DNA from: Tretioscincus oriximinensis
Lineage: Eukaryota > Chordata > Lepidosauria > Squamata > Gymnophthalmidae
Reading direction: 5' to 3'
Assembly (NCBI GenBank): GCA_022410635.1
Contig: JAJVDF010000127.1
Coordinates: 124,001-188,000, forward strand
Length of the DNA: 64,000 nt
Below, one piece after another: positions 23,961 through 35,347 of the stretch. The first letter of the stretch is position 1, and every line of letters begins with the position of its first letter. The notes beneath the pieces are model-generated. The model saw only the letters and a program-made list of their open reading frames with translations, ran no database searches and had not been told where the DNA came from. The position numbers were made by a program, and so were the translations under genes.

Positions 23961-24535
23961 ATGGGGACAGACAGCCAATGCATTTTTTAAAAATGTTTGT
24001 AAAGCAGAGAAAGCAGTCAGCTGAGGATATAGTCTTACTCTAAATCCGATAAAGACTACATTCATTCACTTGATTCACACAGGACTAAACAGTTGCTGGA
24101 ACAAGTAGGAAAACTAAAATGGTTGTGGGGAGCCAAGAGGCCAAGTGAGTATGGGGTGGCCTTAGTCCAACTTTCTCATCACTCCCAAAGAGTTCTGGAT
24201 TTTATCACCCACACCANAGTTATCACAAGTGATACAAATGGGATTTTTGGATGCATGGACTTTTGTGTTTTCCAAACATGTTTGTGTAAAGTTTAAACAA
24301 AGCAAAGATCTTAATGGGCAAGAAAATAATGTATTTGGAACCAGAAAAGAACAAAGATACAATCTTTTAAGAGCGTTATTTCACATTTTACAATGGAGCT
24401 ATTGACATAAAATGATGGTGCAATGTTTAAACAAAGCCCTAATCTTCCAAAGTAGGGAAAACAGTACACTTGGAATAAGAAAAGAGAGAAACAACCATTT
24501 TACAAAGACGATAGCAAAACTCCTACAAATAAGCA
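23961..24535. other. No gene recognised
   Basis: Unique-looking sequence. A phrase around gtttaaacaaagc is repeated near 24290 and 24427. Confidence 0.45.
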
Positions 24536-24841
24536 AGCACGGATAGCTCAGTCGTTAAGGAATCCATCTCTTATCTGGGAGATCAGGTTTCGAAGACCTG
24601 TGTCAGAGGTGGGGAGTGGTGAGCACCTTCCACCAGCCTATAACTCTAGCCAACCCAGCTATTCGAAAGCATGAATTGCAAGAAATTGCTACTGACTGCA
24701 AGCAGATACATCGGAACCACCACAGCCTGGTGGAGAAGATAAAATGTAAGTCTTCGGGCAAAATACCCTTGTAAGCCACTTTGAGTCCCTTTGAAAGGTG
24801 AGAAAAGCAGGGTATAAGAACCCAGCTCTTCTTCTTCTTCC
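24536..24841 (+). mobile_element. Full-length SINE type A
   Basis: The tRNA-like head has gcacggatagctcagtcgtt (A box) and caggtttcgaagacctg (B box) within the first 65 bases. The body (attgcaagaaattgctactg, then ctggtggagaagat) leads to the tail gctttgag-type phrase, cagggtataagaaccc and CTT repeats. Transcription would be by RNA polymerase III from the two internal boxes. Confidence 0.9.
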
Positions 24842-24860
24842 TTGCCATTTAGCAAACCAA

Positions 24861-25090
24861 GACTGTATCCAGACTGCACTTGTTTATTCTGGATTTTCCC
24901 AGTTTCCCAGTTTTAAAACACTGTGTTCTTCCTTTACAGTTTATTCTGAAGTTTGTCATTCTGATAGCTTTTGTCAAATTATATTTTCCTTGCATGTGAC
25001 CCTCTCACTTGGCAGCCATTTTGTTTGCTGGTTGTCAAGAGGAAATGCTGTAGTCCCTCCTCTCAAATGAGAGGCTAGTCTGATGTCAAT
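24861..25090 (-). mobile_element. TIR element, family GCTGCATCCAGACAGG (copy 2, partial)
   Basis: The end gactgtatccagactgcact (24861-24880) is followed, on the minus strand, by sequence matching 61.5 kb (aaacaaaatggctgcc, cttcctcttgacaa-like). The other end is not found, so the copy is partial. Confidence 0.6.
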
Positions 25091-25538
25091 ATCAAGCTTC
25101 ACACACTCATTTTGTGAACTGAGGGAACATTTATGGGAATGTAAACATCAACAGTCTCGGAGTTTCTCGCTAAAAAAATATCCACACAGCATAGCATTTC
25201 CAATTTAAACCCTCTGTCTGATTTGGGAGCTGAATTTCCCAGTTAACCAATAACCNTCATATTCATCCCCATAATCTTTTGGGTTAGGAATGCAGTGTGG
25301 GCTTCCCTGTATTCTCAAAATTCAGCTGATCTTTAAGGCTGTATTTTATCACATGGATCAGCGGCATCAACCTACACTGTAAACTTCAAGGCTTAACCCT
25401 TTAACTCTGATTATTATCAATGAAAATTGCTCAGGGGGAAGTATGAATTTCCTGAAATACAATTCTCTCTGGCAATCACAGATTAGCATTTTCAGACTGA
25501 GTACAGACAGGTTGATCTAAACTACAGTTTGATCATCA
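25091..25538. other. No gene recognised
   Basis: About 450 bases of unique AT-rich DNA. Confidence 0.45.
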
Positions 25539-25741
25539 TAGGCTGACCAGATGAACCCTTTTGCGGGGGTTGAAAACCTGGTTTTGGGTGCCTCCGTTTT
25601 TTCTGAGGAAACTTTTTCAAAAGAAGATTTCTTTTTGAATTTTTTTTGGGTTTTTTTTTTCCTCAGAAAAAAACGGGAGGCACCCCAAAAATGGGTTTTC
25701 AACACACACACACACTCAAAAGGGGTCATCTGGTCAACCTA
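25539..25741. mobile_element. Palindromic hAT-like MITE, family TAGGCTGACCAG (copy 4)
   Basis: It starts TAGGCTGACCAGATGAACCC and ends AAGGGGTCATCTGGTCAACCTA. The arms contain mirrored cctccgttttttctgagg and cctcagaaaaaaacgggagg. A CA run replaces part of the right arm. No clear flanking duplication. Confidence 0.85.
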
Positions 25742-26704
25742 ATATAGATTAATGTGCTGGATAATTCTGGATCTCCTAATCTGGAATTGAGGAGACAACT
25801 AAAGAATTTGCCCTCGTTTTGGATGAATGATGGGAAAGATTTCTGTTTGCTCTTATAAAATGATTAAAAGAAAAAATATTTCTGGGACAAAAAAAGTAAA
25901 AGTATGGTTTTAGACATGTTTACACAGAAGGAAATCCTTTTGAGATAAGAATTTAAAAAAAATTACTACAGAATTACATCTTAATCCTGCCATAATTTGT
26001 GCAGTATTCTTGCAAAGAAATATGCAAAATGTTGAGTTATAAAAAGTTTGGACTTTAAATGAACTAAACCCATGTAATGAAAGTATGGATTTTTTTTATT
26101 ATGTCTTGAACCAATGATCTACTTGGATCAATGATTTATAGTTAAGTCATAATCCAATTAACAACGATCAAAATGAATATAGTTGTGTGAAGAGTTTGAC
26201 TTCTCCCTGGACTGTGCTTCACCTTCTTCCTTCTCCAGTTGAGTGCTACCAGTCCTACCATCCAACTATTCAGTCTGCAGGAAACTCACATGGTCCCCCA
26301 GTAGTCTATCCTCTCACAAACCCTGCAATCTAAGGATAATTAATATAATTACCATTATTCTTTTTATTTTTCTCATCTACTAAATCTCATGAAGTGAAAG
26401 ACTATCAGAAAGCCTAATGAGTGGATGATGTTCATGAGTCTACTGGCTGTCAAAGAGACCAATCAAATTTGATTCCTTTGTGGGAAGTGGATGCTTGATG
26501 CCCTATCCACTAAGTATCCTGGGAAAATTTGTGTTAAAGTACTCTGGATTTCCTGTGAGGTCATGGCAGCCCAAAATAGAAAGAATCAGTAGTGATTTCA
26601 GCCAAATTGATTTATTTGACTCTTCAACAATCTCTGAATTAAGCCCAGGAAGACAGAGTAGTTTAGCACGCATGTAGTGGAACTATTTAAAAAAAATTTA
26701 AATT
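25742..26704. other. No gene recognised
   Basis: About 960 bases of unique AT-rich DNA. Confidence 0.5.
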
Positions 26705-26960
26705 CCTTCCCCCGAGGCATGGTGGCGTACAGAGAGATCGATTATTCAAGGCCCATGTGTAGAGGGGTGAGCGCCCTTTTCTGGCCATAGCTTCAGCCAA
26801 CATAGCTGTTCGAAAGAGAGCAGTTGCAAGTACATGAATAGGTACCATCATCCCAATGGGGAAAGGCAGAATGTAAGCCTTCTGGTGAAAATTAACTTGC
26901 AAGCTGCTTTGAGTCTCTTTGTAGAGTCCCTTTCTTCCTCTTCCTCTTCTCCTTCTTAAC
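26705..26960 (+). mobile_element. SINE type A relative, divergent head
   Basis: cgaggcatggtggcgtacag then aggggtgagcgccc then tagctgttcgaaagagagc, aggtaccatcatcccaatgg and aagctgctttgagtctcttt, ending in CTT-rich sequence. The order of body and tail is that of type A, but the B box is lost. Confidence 0.7.
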
Positions 26961-27480
26961 AACCAGCTATGCACATTTCAACCCCAAAATTTAAAATGAT
27001 TCCCTCAAGTCCAGAATATAAAAGAAACAGTTGCCCTCCCAAATCTGAGGGAACTACCAACAAATTCATCACAATAAATGGTAATACAAATCCATAAAAC
27101 CTTTAACGATGTAGACTCACAGATCTATGTCAGGATATTTATTACAATATTTTTTGCATTTCCACAGTGAGAATAGTAGTGTGAGAGAAGTAGTGCCACC
27201 ACATGTTTTCTGACAGCCAAGGGCAGTGAGAGGTTTGTGAGTGTCCCAAAAATGTCATACAGACTTGGTATGGCGAGATGAGGAAATAAACGTGATGTTC
27301 TAGATTTATGAAAAAATTGCCCATTGTTTAGCCGATTTCCTAGTTCTATAATGATGGTTTTTTTTCTTTCCCTTCTGGATATTTTTCTCTTTTGTTTTTG
27401 ATGACATTTGGACCCTTCTGCATTTTTAAGAGAGAGCATCGGTTTCTGATATCTTTCACCACCCATGTTGTGCTTGGTTA
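26961..27480. other. No gene recognised
   Basis: About 520 bases. The 130-codon ORF on the minus strand (27125-27517) runs into the next MITE and has no motif. Confidence 0.5.
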
Positions 27481-27482
27481 TA

Positions 27483-27560
27483 TACTGCTCAAAACAATTA
27501 AGGGAACACTTTAACATAACAGTGTAACACTAAGTGTTCCCTTAATTGTGTTGAGCAGTA
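27483..27560. mobile_element. 78-bp mini-mariner palindrome (copy 1)
   Basis: It starts TACTGCTCAAAACAATTAAG and ends with its reverse complement. The arms are about 31 bp and the whole element folds into one hairpin. TA flanks both sides (27481-27482, 27561-27562), the Tc1/mariner target duplication. Confidence 0.9.
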
Positions 27561-27562
27561 TA

Positions 27563-28552
27563 TTTTATCACATGCTATGAAGACATTTTAAGACTAATAC
27601 ATGCAAATGATTCCAAAGCATGATTTGTAATACGCATAGCAATCTAGTTTCCCACCAAGACTAATAATTAAAAGTTTCAACGATAGTTGCAACACCCATG
27701 CTCCCGGGATGAAATATTACAGTTATGAATCCCGTATGTTTATGCATGCTCATGGATTTATAATTACAAACAAAACTCTGTCTTGATAAGTTGCCAAGGA
27801 AGACTGTTAGCATGTTCCACATTTCCCATGCACATTATTAGCATTTGTTATGAAAACCAGTGCTAGGGATTTGGCATCTTTTCCCCATGATCTTTTTACA
27901 GCAGCTAGAATTTCTTCGCCATACTCCATACTGCAATGCTCCAATTCAGTTCAATATCTCAACTGAGGCGAGTGAGATGAGAATTAGTAAATGTGTGCAG
28001 ATATACTGTATATGCGCAAGATCTCAAAGTCCTAAAATTTACTTGTGCATTACTGAAGCAAAAATGAGAATTGGCAATAGATATACTCTCTTTTGAACAC
28101 TTGGGATGGTAAAAAAACATGGACTGCAAGCAAGACTGGAACAGTGTAAAGGAAAGGAACAGGGTGCTTCAATTGCAGAGTAAGAATTAGGAAAAATTAC
28201 AAGTCACATGCTCCTTAGTGAAAACATGGATACATCTCATCTTATTACACTCCATTGCATAGGCTACCATTACTATGCACATTTATTTCATTACCCATTT
28301 TATAGGATAAGAACTAAGCTTTTAATAGAAAACAAACAAAAAAAGGTTTTCAACCACATTGCTGCTTTCCTTCTATTTTTCAGCATTTTAATCCATATAA
28401 TTTAGATGAAAATTTAACATGGAATCAGTAGCTACTTTAAAATTATCACATAACAACCAGTTGATAGTTCTTTGCAACTTTATTGGATATAGAAGAAAGC
28501 AACTTTTACCAAGGGTAGCTTATAAAACCTCACTTCTTCACACCCATTAAAA
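27563..28552. other. No gene recognised
   Basis: About 990 bases of unique AT-rich DNA. Confidence 0.5.
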
Positions 28553-28754
28553 AAGAAGAAGAAGAAGAAGAAGAAGAAGAAGAAGAAGAAGAAGAAGAAG
28601 AAGAAGAAGAAGAAGAAGAAGAAGAAGAAGAAGAAGAAGAAGAAGAAGAAGAAGAAGAAGAAGAAGAAGAAGAAGAAGAAGAAGAAGAAGAAGAAGAAGA
28701 AGAAGAAGAAGAAGAAGAAGAAGAAGAAGAAGAAGAAGAAGAAGAAGAAGAAGA
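28553..28754 (+). repeat. Pure (GAA)n tract, about 67 units
   Basis: About 200 bases of uninterrupted GAA on the plus strand, continuous with the tail of the SINE that follows. Open frames here (poly-Ser, poly-Leu on minus) are composition artefacts. Confidence 0.98.
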
Positions 28755-29020
28755 ACTGGGTTCTTGTACCCCACTTTTCTCACTTTTCAAAGGGATTCAA
28801 AGTGGCTTACAAGGGTTATTTTTCCCAAAGGCTTCCCATGTATCTACTTGCAGTCAGTTGCAATTTCTTGCAATTCATGCTTTCGAATAGCAGCGTTGGC
28901 TAGAGCTACAGGCTAGTGGAAAGTGCTCAGCACTCCCCATGTCCGACACAGGACTTCAAAACCCGATCTCCCAGATGAGAGACTGTTTCCTTAGCGACTG
29001 AGCCATTAATGCCTGCTTCT
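28755..29020 (-). mobile_element. SINE type A whose tail is the GAA tract
   Basis: Body and head are read on the minus strand. The tRNA-like head lies at about 28955-29015 (ggttttgaagtcctgtg B-box region). A deletion removes the segment between ccaaaggctt and cccatgtatc that other copies keep. Confidence 0.9.
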
Positions 29021-29049
29021 CCCATTTTTAATATAGTAATCCTAAATTA

Positions 29050-29127
29050 TACTGCTCAAAACAATTAAGGGAACACTTTAACTTACACTGTTATGTTAAA
29101 GTGTTCCCTTAATTGTTTTGAGCAGTA
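29050..29127. mobile_element. 78-bp mini-mariner palindrome (copy 2)
   Basis: Ends are identical to copy 1, with TA at 29048-29049 and 29128-29129. The inner stretch is the reverse complement of copy 1's, so it sits in the opposite orientation. Confidence 0.9.
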
Positions 29128-29159
29128 TATTTTTGCCTGGGTTGCTGCGTGGTTCAGTG

Positions 29160-29660
29160 TTATTCATCTCTTTTTAAAAATCTCTTCATTGAACTTAAAT
29201 GATATCATAACAACATAACATAAAACAGAAGAACATGTCTTCTGCCCATGCCATTCAATACTAATACATAATCATAATACCATACCATAATTCCTCCTTC
29301 CCCTTATCCACCAAAATTCTCTAACACTAATCTTATACTTGTGTACAAGTATAGGCTACATCCTTATTCATATTTAGTAACATTTTCAATCTTTTTTTTT
29401 ACCAATTCATTAGCCAATATTTTGATAGCCCCAATCATTTGGCTCTTCATTCCTTGAAAACATAAAATTTGAATTGATCCACAGTATACAGATGCTAATC
29501 TGAAATTGTCCACTCCTCCTTCAAGGTGATCACAGATTAAGTTATTTAATGATATGTAAAGATGCTCCCCCTGCATCCTGGAATTCTCCAAATTTAACAG
29601 AATACATTCCCCCACCTCCAAATCCTATTTGAGCCAATTCATAAGTTGATCTGATCAATA
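29160..29660 (-). mobile_element. Possible L1-like LINE 3' region
   Basis: tctctttttaaaaatctc followed by an A/C-rich cataacaacataacataaaa stretch looks like an antisense LINE tail and UTR, similar in style to 39.77 kb. The 85-codon minus ORF (29364-29621) is not recognised. Weak call. Confidence 0.3.
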
Positions 29661-31240
29661 ATCACTTTCCAGTACTTATTAATTTCTTCGCACTTTCACT
29701 AAGAATACCAGTAGGTGCCCGTAAATAATTTGCATTTACCCGATATGAACCAATGTCATTCATGACATCCTAGCATAAGGAAAGCTTAAAGGAAGTACAT
29801 ATCTACTTTTAAAAAATTGGGGGAAAGCAGCTGTTGTACAGCTTTTTCCCAGTGTAGCAGGATAACTTGACCAGCGCACATGCGTAGCAATGAAAAAAAT
29901 GAACTATGCAGGCATAATTGCCAGCATTGTTGCCTTATCCATGGATTTCATATTGAAAAATCCCCAGATGGGCAGCATTTACCGGAATCCACAAACTGGT
30001 GACATTTTCTTTGTGCTGCTGCCACTGTCCTGGCAAAGTGATGATTATGTAATAAATGTATTACCTGCTCATCAGTTATAGTAGCGGGAAGGTATGTGTA
30101 TATGGATACACACACTATCAAATTTTTCTAGTTGTTGTAATCGGCCATGAGACTCTGGATGCATCCTAACCACCTCTACTCTCTGGAAGCAGATACCTAN
30201 GCACCCATTCAGAAGGGCACTGGAAGGGTTAGTCTTGACCAAGACTCAGTAATCCAAGGCAAATATGGAGTAGCGCCATAGGTCATCTGCTTTGTGATGC
30301 CCTAGCCAGTTTCTGATATCCAAAGTTCCTGGCTTGAGCTTTTTTGCTAGGTGACCAGAAATAGCTCATGTTTGAGATAATTTCCAGACCAGTGAAATGC
30401 GTACCAGGTCTACCACCACTCCCTGCACACATTGGTAGACTGACCCAGCCAACCATAAATGACCGAGTGGGTCTACCAGTTGGAATAATTGTGAGACCAC
30501 TTTGAAGTGTTTCACATCGGAGTGGGTTCTAGCATTATTTATGTGCTCCAGTCCCTCATCTCCCACAGACACTGCATCCCATGGGGGAACATAACTTCTC
30601 AGTCTACATTGTGAATGAAGCATTCTTTGTGTAGATAGTGTTCAGCATTCCAGTGTTGATCTTACCATTGATATGGCACATTCAGTTCCAAAAGGAAGTG
30701 GTGCATAAACATCCAAAACCAAATTGACATTGTATTTTACAGAGCATTTTGTTTATGTAAAATCCAGTTATTAACGCTTCATGCCAAATGAAAAACATCT
30801 GCTAAGTGTTAGCCTAAATTAGAACTGATGATCTAGGATTGGTGCCAACAAAATAAGGAAGTGAATCAACCAATTGGAAGAATAAACAACTGGGAATTCA
30901 TGCTCTTTGGAAAACAAGGGATGGCTCACCTACAACCTATGGCCCATCAAGGATTTTATGTGACCCTCAGAGTCTCCTCAAACGTTTTTCTTTACCCTGA
31001 AGTGTTTAGTTGCTTGTTTCTTCTTTGCTCGCCAAGCAGATTTCAATCTTCCGGATATTCCCTCGCTGTGATCTCTAACATTTCTTATGCACATAGTTAA
31101 ATGTAATCAGATGAGCTCAAATGCTTTCTCCTAGGAGGTTATTAGCCATGAGTTTCCATTGTGCCTCCACAATGTGTTTAGACAGTTCTAAAATTGACAG
31201 TCCAAGTATCTCTTTGTTCTTTTCCTGCTTCCATTGTAAT
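29661..31240. other. No gene recognised
   Basis: 1.6 kb. Short ORFs at 29890-30081 (plus) and 30366-30623 (minus) are not recognised and lack splice or promoter context. Confidence 0.5.
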
Positions 31241-31241
31241 A

Positions 31242-31353
31242 GGCCCTGTCCACACGGAGCCTTATCATGGGCTATGCCTGAATAGGAGCCTGCCAACCCC
31301 ATGCTAGTGTACATATTGGCATGTGTCTGGCCAAGCTCTGTGTGGACAGGTAC
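31242..31353. repeat. Fold-back palindrome (family F, copy 1)
   Basis: The left arm ccctgtccacacggagcc pairs with agctctgtgtggacaggta on the right. The apex is atgctagtgtacat. Related palindromes are at 33.3 and 52.6-52.9 kb. Confidence 0.7.
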
Positions 31354-31361
31354 ATAGTCTC

Positions 31362-31422
31362 TCCGCCCTGAGANCTTTGGGTATGGGGCAGGATATAAAT
31401 ATAAATAAATAATAAATAGTAA
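31362..31422 (+). mobile_element. LINE-A 3' tail
   Basis: ccgccctgag, tttgggtatggggcagg, atataaatataaataaataa: the sense LINE-A 3' end immediately follows the fold-back. Confidence 0.75.
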
Positions 31423-31619
31423 AGTTAGGAAATGAGAGTTATCCCTCATTGATTGTTAGCTGAATTTGGCAGCATCTTAACCCCACTCTCCCCTCCATAA
31501 TATATGTATTTTGATATAATAATTTAGTGGTGCTTTCCACTGATCTCTTGTCCCAGTAATCCACCTAACTTTCTTTTTGAAGACCAAGAAAACCTTTTTG
31601 GTGAAGGTTTTGACTTCTT

Positions 31620-32225
31620 CTGAGGCACAAATGGCTCAGGTGTAAAGAGTCTGTCTTTCAGATAAGAGATCCGTTCTTGAAGATATGTGCAGGCTGTCAA
31701 GAGGGGTAAGGGCCCCCTAATGGTCTCAGCTTTAGCCAATTCAGCTATTTGAAAGAAAGTAGATTTGCAATCTATGGCTGCATGCACACGACGACCTAAA
31801 AACCACTATGAAGCTATATTTCGGAATATAGCAGTCCCATGTCTGTGCACTCCAAACCTTTGNATTCCGTGATCAATGCCTCAGTTCTGTAATATCGCTC
31901 ATTGATCTCGTGCCAGTGCAGTCTGAGAATTTTTATTTTTACTTGCAACAACCAATAGAAACAACTGCTGCGTTCTCGCTTGTTTTAACATCTCACTTCT
32001 GATTTGTGCACACGCATACACATGCGAGAGTACGGTGGTCCTCCGGAACGATGTCTGAATATCCCAGCAATAGTTTATCTTGGGAAAAACGGCATTTATT
32101 GTGGATCGACTACTGAAAAATTCTTAGCACATGTGCCAGTCACTTCCTCATAGTGCTCCAATCGATGCAGAAAATAACTGTGTGTATGCAGCCTATAGTT
32201 CAAGTAGATTCATGAGTACCATGAA
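31620..32225 (+). mobile_element. SINE type A fragment split by a TIR element
   Basis: A SINE head-like part (gaggcacaaatggctcaggt, then agctatttgaaagaaagtag) stops near 31773. SINE-like caagtagattcatgagtacc resumes near 32201, equivalent to gcaagtagataaatgggaac in intact copies. The intervening 420 bases are the TIR element. Confidence 0.65.
31775..32195. mobile_element. Non-autonomous TIR element, family GGCTGCATNCACACGACGA (copy 2)
   Basis: The left end is atggctgcatgcacacgacg. The right end tgtgtgtatgcagcctata is its inverted repeat. The interior shares atatcccagcaatagtttat and cggcatttattg with the copies at 6.9 and 52.2 kb. No coding frame. Confidence 0.8.
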
Positions 32226-32229
32226 TCTG

Positions 32230-32325
32230 TTTTAATATGTCCATTTTTTATTGTTGTTTGTATTGTTCGCCACCCTGGGAGCTTCAGGTATGAGGCAGGG
32301 TATAAGTATAAATAAATAAATAAAT
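32230..32325 (+). mobile_element. LINE-A 3' tail
   Basis: tgttcgccaccctgggagct, tcaggtatgaggcagggtat, aagtataaataaataaataa. Confidence 0.8.
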
Positions 32326-32499
32326 ATGGTCAAAGAATCTCCTGGTATCTTCTGATTATTCCACTCTCTCCTTACGGAACAGAAACATGGAGCAGAATTC
32401 CACATGTGGCCACATGGCCAGCAGTTGATATTGTGATTATAAATCAGTACTTCCAAAACTCATATGGAATACTACTACTATTACTAACAATTAGTGTTG

Positions 32500-32630
32500 C
32501 TTTCTCCACAACAGAAACTCAGTGAAGTAAGCAGGATTGAGAGAGCTCTAAAGAACTGTGATTGGTCCAAGGTCATCCAGCTGGCTTCATGGAAGAGTGT
32601 TGAATCAAACCGGGAAAGTTTTTTTCTGTT
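32500..32630 (-). mobile_element. SINE type B fragment
   Basis: gagagagctctaaagaactg, then ccaaggtcatccagctggct, then gtgttgaatcaaaccgg match the antisense of type B at 46.1 kb. Confidence 0.7.
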
Positions 32631-33257
32631 TTTCTTAGCTGTTGAATTTTTGAGATCATTATCCATTTAAACAGTTAAACCATAATTGTGCCTATTATTT
32701 CTTATAACAACGGGGTGGTGGGGGGAAGATCAACTAAGACCATATAGTCCTCAGTTATATTTTTTCAAGATTAACTCAGATTAAATTTGCATTACCTAAA
32801 TCTCATTCCCAAACTAGTTTGCTCTTCTAGGGCTTTTGCAGCTTCAAGTGTTACTAGAGCAAAGTTTTATTTCTTCCTTGGAAATCTTCGCTTACCATTT
32901 TAATGTTGCAATTTTCTATAAAAAATGTTTACTGGTGCAGTACATTTGTTTTGTGATTTCTTCTGTTGTCCTCAGTTTTTTGTTTTGGACTTATTCTTCA
33001 AAGCTCCTAGCTTTTAAACCATTGCCCAGTTGATGACTGCACAGTGTAGTATATGTTTATGGGTACATATTACGTCCTGAAGTTTTGAAGTATATTTGGA
33101 GCGAATTTTAACATTTTTTAAAAAAACAAATACAGCATTCCCAGTGTCTAGGCAACTCTTTTTGTGCGCAAAAACAGATTTTGAGCAGGCAAANCTGACA
33201 CTGTTGGAGTTGTGACATTTGAGATTGTAGCACAAGCATAATAAATAGCCAGAGTAT
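32631..33257. other. No gene recognised
   Basis: About 630 bases of unique AT-rich DNA. Confidence 0.45.
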
Positions 33258-33413
33258 TCTTATTCCCTGTCCCCACTGTGCCTTATTCTGAGTTATATCT
33301 CGGTACAGAGCTTGGTCATTCGGGACCTGCCATAGCCTACACTGGCATGTAGATGGCACATCCCTATTCTGAGATATAGCCAAGAAGAAGGTTCAGTGGG
33401 GACAGGGAATTAT
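33258..33413. repeat. Fold-back palindrome (family F, copy 2)
   Basis: Outer arms ttattccctgtccccactg (33258) and cagtggggacagggaatta (33394-33412) are exact inverted repeats. Inner parts (tatatctc / gagatata; ctgccatagcctacactgg) continue the fold. Confidence 0.85.
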
Positions 33414-33744
33414 TGTGTGACTTTGGCTGCATCCACCTGTTGTGCTTTTCACACAATAATAACATGATTGCGAAAGATTTGACACACATGATTGTGGAAA
33501 TCTAGCTGTAATAACATTGGAAAGGATTGTCATTACACTTTTTATGGCTATTGGTCTAATGCAGCTTCCATAGTGCAGTGACAAGCCATAGTGGAATGGC
33601 CATGTGAAATATCACCTGCAANAAACGAGTGTTATTTCCATACCAGTTTTGCTGCAGCAAAATTGAAAGCTTCTGGCAGTCACAATATTTTACATTTGAA
33701 TTTACACAGAAAAAAAGTAGTGATGGTTAAAAAAANATCCCACA
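33414..33744. other. No gene recognised
   Basis: Starts with ggctgcatccacctg, reminiscent of the TIR families here, but no partner end was found. Confidence 0.4.
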
Positions 33745-34020
33745 TCTGCCTTTTTCCATATCAATCTACTTACATCTTAAAATCTGCAGAGGAGGCCCTC
33801 TTGATTGTACCACCACTCTTAGTTATAGCTGGGGCAGGGCCTTCTCACTGGCAGTCCCTAGACAATGGAACAGTCAATCACCCCCAATGTGTTTGTTCAG
33901 AAAATAACTAAAGATATAACCTGGCCTTTGGCTGAAAAAAAAAATGCTCCCTTTTCCGACATTCTGACACAGTCGTTTTTAATATGTTAATTCTGTTCTT
34001 TATTGTTAATAGTCCTGATC
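33745..34020 (+). mobile_element. LINE-A 3' fragment
   Basis: gaggaggccctcttgattgt, accaccactctt, then cctggcctttggctgaaa and ttattgttaatagtcctga: sense LINE-A 3' UTR, the complement of 35.3-35.7 kb. Confidence 0.7.
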
Positions 34021-35347
34021 ATGAATGTTTGCTCATGCCCCACAGACAGGGCAATTTCAGGTAATTTGATTTAGAAGTCAATCCTAATTAGCTATAACTG
34101 TCATCTGGTCAGAATCTATGCAAGGGATTAGGTAGTAGTAAGCAGGAAAAGCGATACAACTATCATGCATCAGGGTGCTGGGAAATCAGGCTTAAGTGAA
34201 TAAACTGGTAAAGATAAGGCATCTATATTTTTTCAAGTATGTGGCTGGGATTTTTTCCACTACGTTTGCAAATGAAGTGTTAAGGTTCCTTTCCAGGCGG
34301 CACCAAGGGAACCAATGATGATTAGCACAACTATTTCTTTGCCATATGTGCTCAATTTAAACCTGCAATTTTTTGTTGTATTTGTTCTCTTTTTCTCAAC
34401 CATTAAAGGTGCTAACTGTCTCCTGGATTTTAAGAGGGAACCCTATTCTAAATTCTAATTCAAACAAATAGACCTATTCCTGGCTTGGGTTTGCTATGGA
34501 CTAAACTGGGATTTTATGTTCATAGACAATTCTCATCACATGACTTTTAATGTCTGAGCTAATATAAGCTACTATGACTTGTGCACAGAGCTGTGCCTTT
34601 AAAAACTGTGTGTTTGAAAACAAAAATTATGTCTTTGAAACACTTGCATTAAAATAACATTCCTCTACTAGATGATTGCTGGTTTTTCTTGCAAAAAACT
34701 ATTTTAAAATCAGGGGGGGGATCACTCTTCCCACTTTTTTATTTTTAAATATCTAAACTAAATAAAATGTAATTGTTGAAAGGAGTTATTACCAGAAAAG
34801 ACTGGAGGTATCTCATTCCTTAACTAGAAGAGACAGGTGGCTCCTTGGAGAATTGACTAGCCAGTGGTTAAACAGAACCTGTCTGATTTTTCTTGCAAAC
34901 TTATTTTTCTACAAGTTTTGATGGCTTTCAGGCATATGGTACCGTTTATTTGCATGCAAAAAGAAAATGATGGTAGAAAAGGAAGAGGTCAATAATATTT
35001 ATTCTTTAGTGATATTTTCTAGATAAATATTTATTAGTTTGACATAGAAGCCGACCGTATGTATGCAGCTGAGCACCAGCAACTTGGAGTGGCTTGACAT
35101 GTTGACCTCATAAAGAATAGACAAGGCTCTACAGAAACTCCTCATATGAATGCTTGAGAGAACTTTGTGAAGCTCTATCCAAAGAACACAAAATTGAATT
35201 TTCCCAGACATTTTGCTACGTCTCAGTATTTTGCTGACTGAAGTAGAAATACCTTTGCCGATTAAAACCGAAAAAGCTGAAAGCTTCTTCTGCATGGAGC
35301 TACGCTGTCCCATGCTAGGGCCAGATTGGCCCAGAAAAGTGGGATGG
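34021..35347. other. No gene recognised
   Basis: 1.3 kb of unique AT-rich DNA. The 104-codon minus ORF at 34999-35313 is not recognised. Confidence 0.5.

Noticed and set aside
24536..24610. Possible tRNA gene (clear A and B boxes)
   Set aside because: The sequence continues into a SINE body and tail repeated many times here. It is a SINE head, not a functional tRNA.
27125..27517. 130-codon minus-strand ORF
   Set aside because: Its N-terminus lies in the mini-mariner palindrome and there is no family motif.
28530..28790. Poly-serine and poly-leucine ORFs
   Set aside because: Pure GAA microsatellite translated in different frames.
29890..30081. 63-codon ORF with a protein-like composition
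   Set aside because: Too short, unrecognised and without splice context.
30366..30623. 85-codon minus ORF rich in Val and Leu, resembling a possible retroelement polyprotein part
   Set aside because: I could not match it to any domain, and no other retroelement parts lie beside it.
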